Shown here piece by piece: positions 34,428-37,645 of a stretch of 37,645 bases of DNA. A program made the position numbers and the translations under genes. How positions within the stretch are numbered: position 1 is the stretch's first letter; each line of letters opens with the position of its first letter. Under the pieces are notes generated by a model. That model saw only the letters and a list, made by a program, of their open reading frames with translations, did not search any database and was not told the origin of the DNA. Source of the DNA: an uncultured Prevotellaceae bacterium (GTDB lineage: Bacteria; Bacteroidota; Bacteroidia; Bacteroidales; Bacteroidaceae); assembly GCA_902776475.1 (NCBI GenBank), contig CACYQD010000029.1, positions 1 to 37,645 on the forward strand, given 5' to 3'.

Positions 34428-35570
34428 TCACCACCACCTGTCGGAGACAATCCATTTCTTCAACTTCTCCTTGCCAACCGTGAAATGCGTGATGCCATCG
34501 ACAAAGGCACCAATCTGATATGGTTGGAAACTGAAAACCACCTGGTCGCCGAAAAGAGCGACCTGCGGGAGGTCAGCTTCCCCGATGTGATAACCTTTCT
34601 CCTCCATCAGTTCCGTCAATAGCCGCTTCACCTCATCCAGTTTGTCGGGTTTGAAGAAGCGGTCGTTGGTCAGGGCCTCCTTATTTTTCATGTCGAACGT
34701 GACATAGCGCTCCAACGGGAAATCGTGAGCGCCATAGGCATAGAAATTGGTGGACACGAAATAGGTGACGTAACGGCTGTCGACATGTCTGGGCGTCATG
34801 AAGATGCGCAGATAGCTGAGCGGGAAGGTGAAGTCCTGGTTTTTCAAGTAATACACCTGCCGCATATACATATCCCTGAAATGATCGACGACAGCCTGGC
34901 CGTCGTTGATGTCCTCTATCTCAAATGCCTCGGGATGCGCTTTACGGATCATCTCAGTGGGCAAGGTGCCCTTGTCGAGGTTTTTCTCCAGATAGACATC
35001 CTCATAATAGAGCATGTCCATATTGGTGAACGAATCCACATAATTGATGATCCAGAAGCGGAGGAAATCCCATTGATCCCCCTCTCCCGTCGGGAAATCG
35101 ACCAGGATCTTGTAGCCGAAGTTATTGGTGTCGCAGGCCTTGAAATTGCAGGGAGAGACCGACTCGCAGCGGGCAAACAGCCAAGGGAACTTATTGGTTA
35201 CCAGCATACTGTCGTTTCTCATCTCGACGAGCGGCCGCCGCACGGTCTCGATGCCGAGTTTCCCGCAAATATTCCCATTCTGAAAAAGCGTATCCGCAGG
35301 TGAGGCCGGTCCGATCTGTGCCACTTCCCTGTTTTCAGACAACAGCGACAGGAAGTGGACGTTCTCGTAATTCTCGTAGAGCAAATAATATTCTATCCCA
35401 CCGATATTCATGAGAGAATCGGTCGTTGCATTTCTGATCTCCTCCATGAAACCCGCATATTGCTGGGCTTTGACCGAGTCAACAGACCCGACCAACAAAG
35501 CCATCACGGCACAGAGGTACCACCCACGGCATGACATCCGCTTCCCAATTCTATTTTTCCACAAATCCAT
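34428..35570 (-). CDS. Exported RsiV-like protein with DUF3298-like end
   Basis: The 380-residue protein has a signal peptide near its start (a hydrophobic MSCRGWYLCAVMALLVGSVD segment, ending VKAQQ); a start at 35537 instead of 35570 would remove 11 residues. The C-terminal region ALFGDQVVFSFQPYQIGAF, followed by TVGKEKLKKW, matches the DUF3298 end of RsiV/PdaC-like proteins. RsiV itself is an anti-sigma factor and lysozyme sensor in Bacillus, but most Bacteroidota relatives are of unknown role. It lies 48 bases downstream of the DegT gene and converges with the heparinase-like gene. The domain call is fairly firm; the role is open. Confidence 0.77.
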   Translation of the reverse strand: MDLWKNRIGKRMSCRGWYLCAVMALLVGSVDSVKAQQYAGFMEEIRNATTDSLMNIGGIEYYLLYENYENVHFLSLLSENREVAQIGPASPADTLFQNGNICGKLGIETVRRPLVEMRNDSMLVTNKFPWLFARCESVSPCNFKACDTNNFGYKILVDFPTGEGDQWDFLRFWIINYVDSFTNMDMLYYEDVYLEKNLDKGTLPTEMIRKAHPEAFEIEDINDGQAVVDHFRDMYMRQVYYLKNQDFTFPLSYLRIFMTPRHVDSRYVTYFVSTNFYAYGAHDFPLERYVTFDMKNKEALTNDRFFKPDKLDEVKRLLTELMEEKGYHIGEADLPQVALFGDQVVFSFQPYQIGAFVDGITHFTVGKEKLKKWIVSDRWW

Positions 35571-35618
35571 TCAATTCAAAAATCAATGCTGTTCTACAAT
35601 AGCCAGAAATCATAAAAA

Positions 35619-36719
35619 TCAATCAAATTCATTGATGGCATCCACCACCCTTCTCATCTCCTCATCGGTGAGTTCCGGTCCGACGGGCAGGCTCAGTTCC
35701 TCGGCATGGATGCGCTCCGTGATGGGCAAGGACAGATCCCTCCATTGGCTCAGGCTTTCTTGCTGATGCGGCGGGATGGGATAATGCACCTGTGTCTCCA
35801 CCCCTTTGCTGAGCAGGAAATCCTGCAGTTCATCCCTCCGGGAACAAAATACGGGATAGACATGCCACACATTGCCCTCGGCAGGAGCCAGGGACGGGAT
35901 AGACACAGAGGGGTTGTCAATCCGCCGGTTGTAATAGTCGGCAATTTCCCTCCTGCGCATGTTGTCGTCATCGAGATGGCGGAGCTTCACCCTCAGGACG
36001 GCTGCCTGCATCTCATCCAACCGCGAGTTGCGGCCTATTTTCCCAAAAACATATTTCTTCTCAGAACCATAATGGCGCAGGATCCTGACCATTTCCGCCA
36101 AATCGGCATCATTGGTGGTCACGGCACCGGCATCACCCAGTGCGGCAAGGTTCTTGGTCGGATAAAAACTATGACCAGCCGCATCGCCAAGTGCTCCGGT
36201 CATCACATCCCGGAAGCGGCACCCATGCGCCTGTGCATTGTCCTCCACCAGTTTCAGACCATATTTCCGGCAAATCTGTCCGATTTTGTCCGTATAGGCG
36301 CATCTCCCATAGAGATGAACAATCATGATAGACTTCGTGCGCTCAGAGATGCACCGCTCGATGACGTTGTCATCGATCTGCAAGGTGTCAGGGTCGGGTT
36401 CAGCGAACACAGGCACCAATCCGTTCTCTATGACAGCCAATATGGATGCGATATAGGTGTTTGCAGGCACAATCACCTCATCGCCGGGACTCATGGTCCC
36501 CATCTCGATGTATGCTCTATATATTAAGGTGAGCGCATCCAGCCCGTTACCCACACCGACACAGTGCTTGATACCGAGATAATGCGCATATTCCTCTTCA
36601 AAGAGCGACAACTGCCGTCCCAGGATATACTGCCCGGAATTGAGCACGTCGTCCACCGCATTGCGGAGCTCGTCATGATACATCGCCGTCCGCTTGGCCA
36701 GGCTTATAAACTCTATCAT
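35619..36719 (-). CDS. DegT/DnrJ/EryC1-family sugar aminotransferase
   Basis: The 366-residue enzyme uses pyridoxal phosphate to transfer an amino group to a nucleotide-linked keto sugar. The PLP lysine is K189 in HSFYPTKNLAALGD, preceded by the cofactor aspartate D160 in VEDNAQAHG; the N-terminal GNGLDALTL holds the phosphate. Overall it is similar to QdtB/FdtB-type enzymes that make dTDP-3-amino-3,6-dideoxy-hexoses for surface polysaccharides, but the substrate is an inference. I chose the ATG at 36719: an in-frame extension to 36839 runs through repeat sequence and lacks homology. A TACCTTTG -7 box in the adjacent repeat lies only 4 bases upstream, which suggests a leaderless message. Confidence 0.9.
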   Translation of the reverse strand: MIEFISLAKRTAMYHDELRNAVDDVLNSGQYILGRQLSLFEEEYAHYLGIKHCVGVGNGLDALTLIYRAYIEMGTMSPGDEVIVPANTYIASILAVIENGLVPVFAEPDPDTLQIDDNVIERCISERTKSIMIVHLYGRCAYTDKIGQICRKYGLKLVEDNAQAHGCRFRDVMTGALGDAAGHSFYPTKNLAALGDAGAVTTNDADLAEMVRILRHYGSEKKYVFGKIGRNSRLDEMQAAVLRVKLRHLDDDNMRRREIADYYNRRIDNPSVSIPSLAPAEGNVWHVYPVFCSRRDELQDFLLSKGVETQVHYPIPPHQQESLSQWRDLSLPITERIHAEELSLPVGPELTDEEMRRVVDAINEFD

Positions 36720-36723
36720 AGTG

Positions 36724-36980
36724 CAAAGGTACGAATAAATGAGAGGAGAACGAAAAGAATTCATTCTTTTCTTATCCCGAATGCCCAAGTATCTTCGCCA
36801 CGAAGTGGCAAAGGTACGAATAAGCGAGGGAAGTGCCAAATATATTTGAGCAATTCCGAGCGAGAGTACCTTCGAAGCGGAGCTTCAAAGGTACGAATAA
36901 GCGAGGGAAGAACAAAATGAACCCGTTCATTTTTTATTCCGAGCGGAAGTAACTTCGATGCGGAGCATCAAAGGAATGAA
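36724..36980 (-). repeat. Degenerate repeat carrying -7 promoter boxes
   Basis: caaaggtacgaataa occurs at 36724-36738, 36809-36823 and 36886-36900, with a partial copy (caaaggaatgaa) at 36969-36980; the spacing is 85, 77 and 83 bases. Around the units are cgaagtgg/cttcgcca-type inverted repeats such as accttcgaagc with gcttcaaaggt. On the minus strand each full copy contains TACCTTTG, an exact TAnnTTTG box, and the copy nearest the aminotransferase gene sits 4 bases from its ATG. Confidence 0.8.
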
Positions 36981-36992
36981 CTCAGCGTTCTT

Positions 36993-37037
36993 AAGTTGAA
37001 AGGAGTTTAGGAGTGTGGTAGTATAGGAGTGTAGACA
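36993..37037 (+). repeat. 45-bp dispersed repeat, copy 2
   Basis: This copy is identical over 45 bases to 9934-9978. Here it lies in the gene-free tail between the degenerate repeat and array 3, so the sequence is not specific to the regulator leader. Confidence 0.85.
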
Positions 37038-37080
37038 TTACTCTTGCAAGTCATAGCCTATATTGACTATGAATTCGACC

Positions 37081-37556
37081 AACCTCTCCCTCAACCATTC
37101 CCCCTCACCCCCGCCTCTCCCTCGAGGGAGAGGGGCTGTTTCCTTTTTGAGCTCAACCCTTTTCCCTTTGGAGATAAAGCAAACTTATCCCTCAGGGAGA
37201 GGGGCTGTTTCCTTTTTGAACTCAGTCCTTTTCCCTTTGAAGACAAAGCAAACTTATCCCTCAGGGAGAGGGGTTGTTTCCTTTTTGAAATCAACCCTTT
37301 TCCCTTTGGAGACAAAGCAAACTTATCCCTCAGGGAGAGGGGCTGTTTCCTTTTTGAACTCAGTCCTTTTCCCTTTGGAGATAAAGCAAACTTATCCCTC
37401 AAGGAGAGGGGCTGTTTCCTTTTTGAACTCAACCCTTTTCCCTTTGGAGATAATGCAAACTTATCCCTCGAGGGAGAGGGGCTGTTTCCTTTTTGAACTC
37501 AGTCCTTTTCCCTTTGGAGATAAAGCAAACTTATCCCTCTCCCTCTGGGAGAGGTA
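37081..37556. repeat. Palindromic-core repeat array 3 (period 69 bp)
   Basis: Units start at 37185, 37254, 37323, 37392, 37461 and 37531, with an earlier core at 37114-37133 (cctctccctcgagggagagg, a perfect palindrome). The unit reads ttatccctca gggagagggg ctg, then a spacer (tttcctttttgaactcagtc...aaagcaaac). Read on the minus strand it is the same core as array 2 (acctctcccagagggagagg followed by gataagtttgc), in the opposite orientation. Most internal units have lost one arm of the palindrome. Confidence 0.92.
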
Positions 37557-37645
37557 ATCTATATTAAGAAGCAAGGGTTTTAACGTTTTTAACACTTGTG
37601 TCAAATGTAAAAAAATACTCCTTGTCAAACTTTTGCTTATTCCTG

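Larger units (their letters stand above)
36720..37645. other. 926-bp gene-free tail made of repeats
   Basis: No convincing gene is visible. The region consists of a degenerate repeat (36724-36980), a 45-bp exact repeat (36993-37037), tandem array 3 (37081-37556) and about 90 bases of A+T-rich sequence. In the last part the minus strand has TACATTTG (37602-37609) as a possible -7 box reading into the array, with a TTTG at a somewhat short distance. The long open frames in the array result from its 69-bp period and show no protein character. Confidence 0.75.

Noticed and set aside
36720-36839. N-terminal extension of the DegT aminotransferase
   Set aside because: The extension is encoded by dispersed repeat sequence, and family homology begins at the ATG at 36719.
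37044-37557. Long open reading frames (about 110-165 codons) on both strands in array 3, with repeating peptides such as RERGCFLFEL
   Set aside because: The 69-bp period is 23 codons, so any frame without a stop in one unit stays open through all units. Frames are open on both strands, have no start signal or family resemblance, and the same core is non-coding in arrays 1 and 2.

Overview
The window is typical Bacteroidota chromosome and most resembles the Prevotella group. Promoters have the Bacteroidota form (TTTG, about 19-20 bp, TAnnTTTG), genes lack Shine-Dalgarno sequences, GroEL ends in the usual GGM tail, and the rhamnose cluster (AraC-type regulator, aldolase, permease, isomerase, kinase) matches the Bacteroides/Prevotella pathway. 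The species assignment rests on memory of protein families, not on a search.

Layout. (1) 1-5226 is an AT-rich accessory island. It holds the edge of an IS66-type element, a two-gene HNH endonuclease/D12 adenine methyltransferase pair with a palindrome over its promoter, and an 866-residue orphan protein. The orphan gene lies between two copies of a 72-bp hairpin repeat, the second of which is the likely guaA terminator. (2) 5255-9753: guaA, then a likely operon of a small membrane protein, an AmgK-like sugar kinase fused to the C-terminal domain of RapZ, and a MurU-like nucleotidyltransferase; the last two suggest cell-wall sugar recycling. (3) 9799-16224: L-rhamnose catabolism. The regulator and aldolase genes are on the plus strand; kinase, isomerase and permease form a minus-strand operon. 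The aldolase and kinase promoters share a two-part sequence at matching distance from the -7 box, a strong candidate RhaR operator. (4) 16231-18479: groES-groEL with a sigma-54-like promoter, followed by a candidate small RNA of about 110 nt. (5) 18540-25942: a membrane protein of unknown function, a glycogen branching enzyme, a YhcH-family protein, a MORN-repeat protein and a GH31 alpha-xylosidase-like enzyme. (6) 26755-36719: a Fur-family regulator, a PfkB sugar kinase, a LolA-like protein, an FMN-binding protein, a TraB/GumN protein, a histidine phosphatase (MINPP/phytase type), a lipoprotein, a heparinase II/III-like protein, an RsiV-like protein and a DegT aminotransferase. (7) 36720-37645 has no convincing gene and is almost all repeats.

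The most unusual feature of the chromosomal part is its repeats. Three tandem arrays (6874-7130, 26058-26755, 37081-37556) share a palindromic core (CCTCTCCC..GGGAGAGG) but have different spacers and periods (109, 70 and 69 bp). Two arrays touch the 3' ends of genes, and one supplies the last codons and stop of the MurU-like gene. There is also an exact 45-bp dispersed repeat, an 8-bp tandem repeat inside the rhamnose operon, a 14-bp tandem repeat upstream of the GH31 gene, and a repeat carrying -7 promoter boxes upstream of the aminotransferase. I saw no rRNA, tRNA or CRISPR array.
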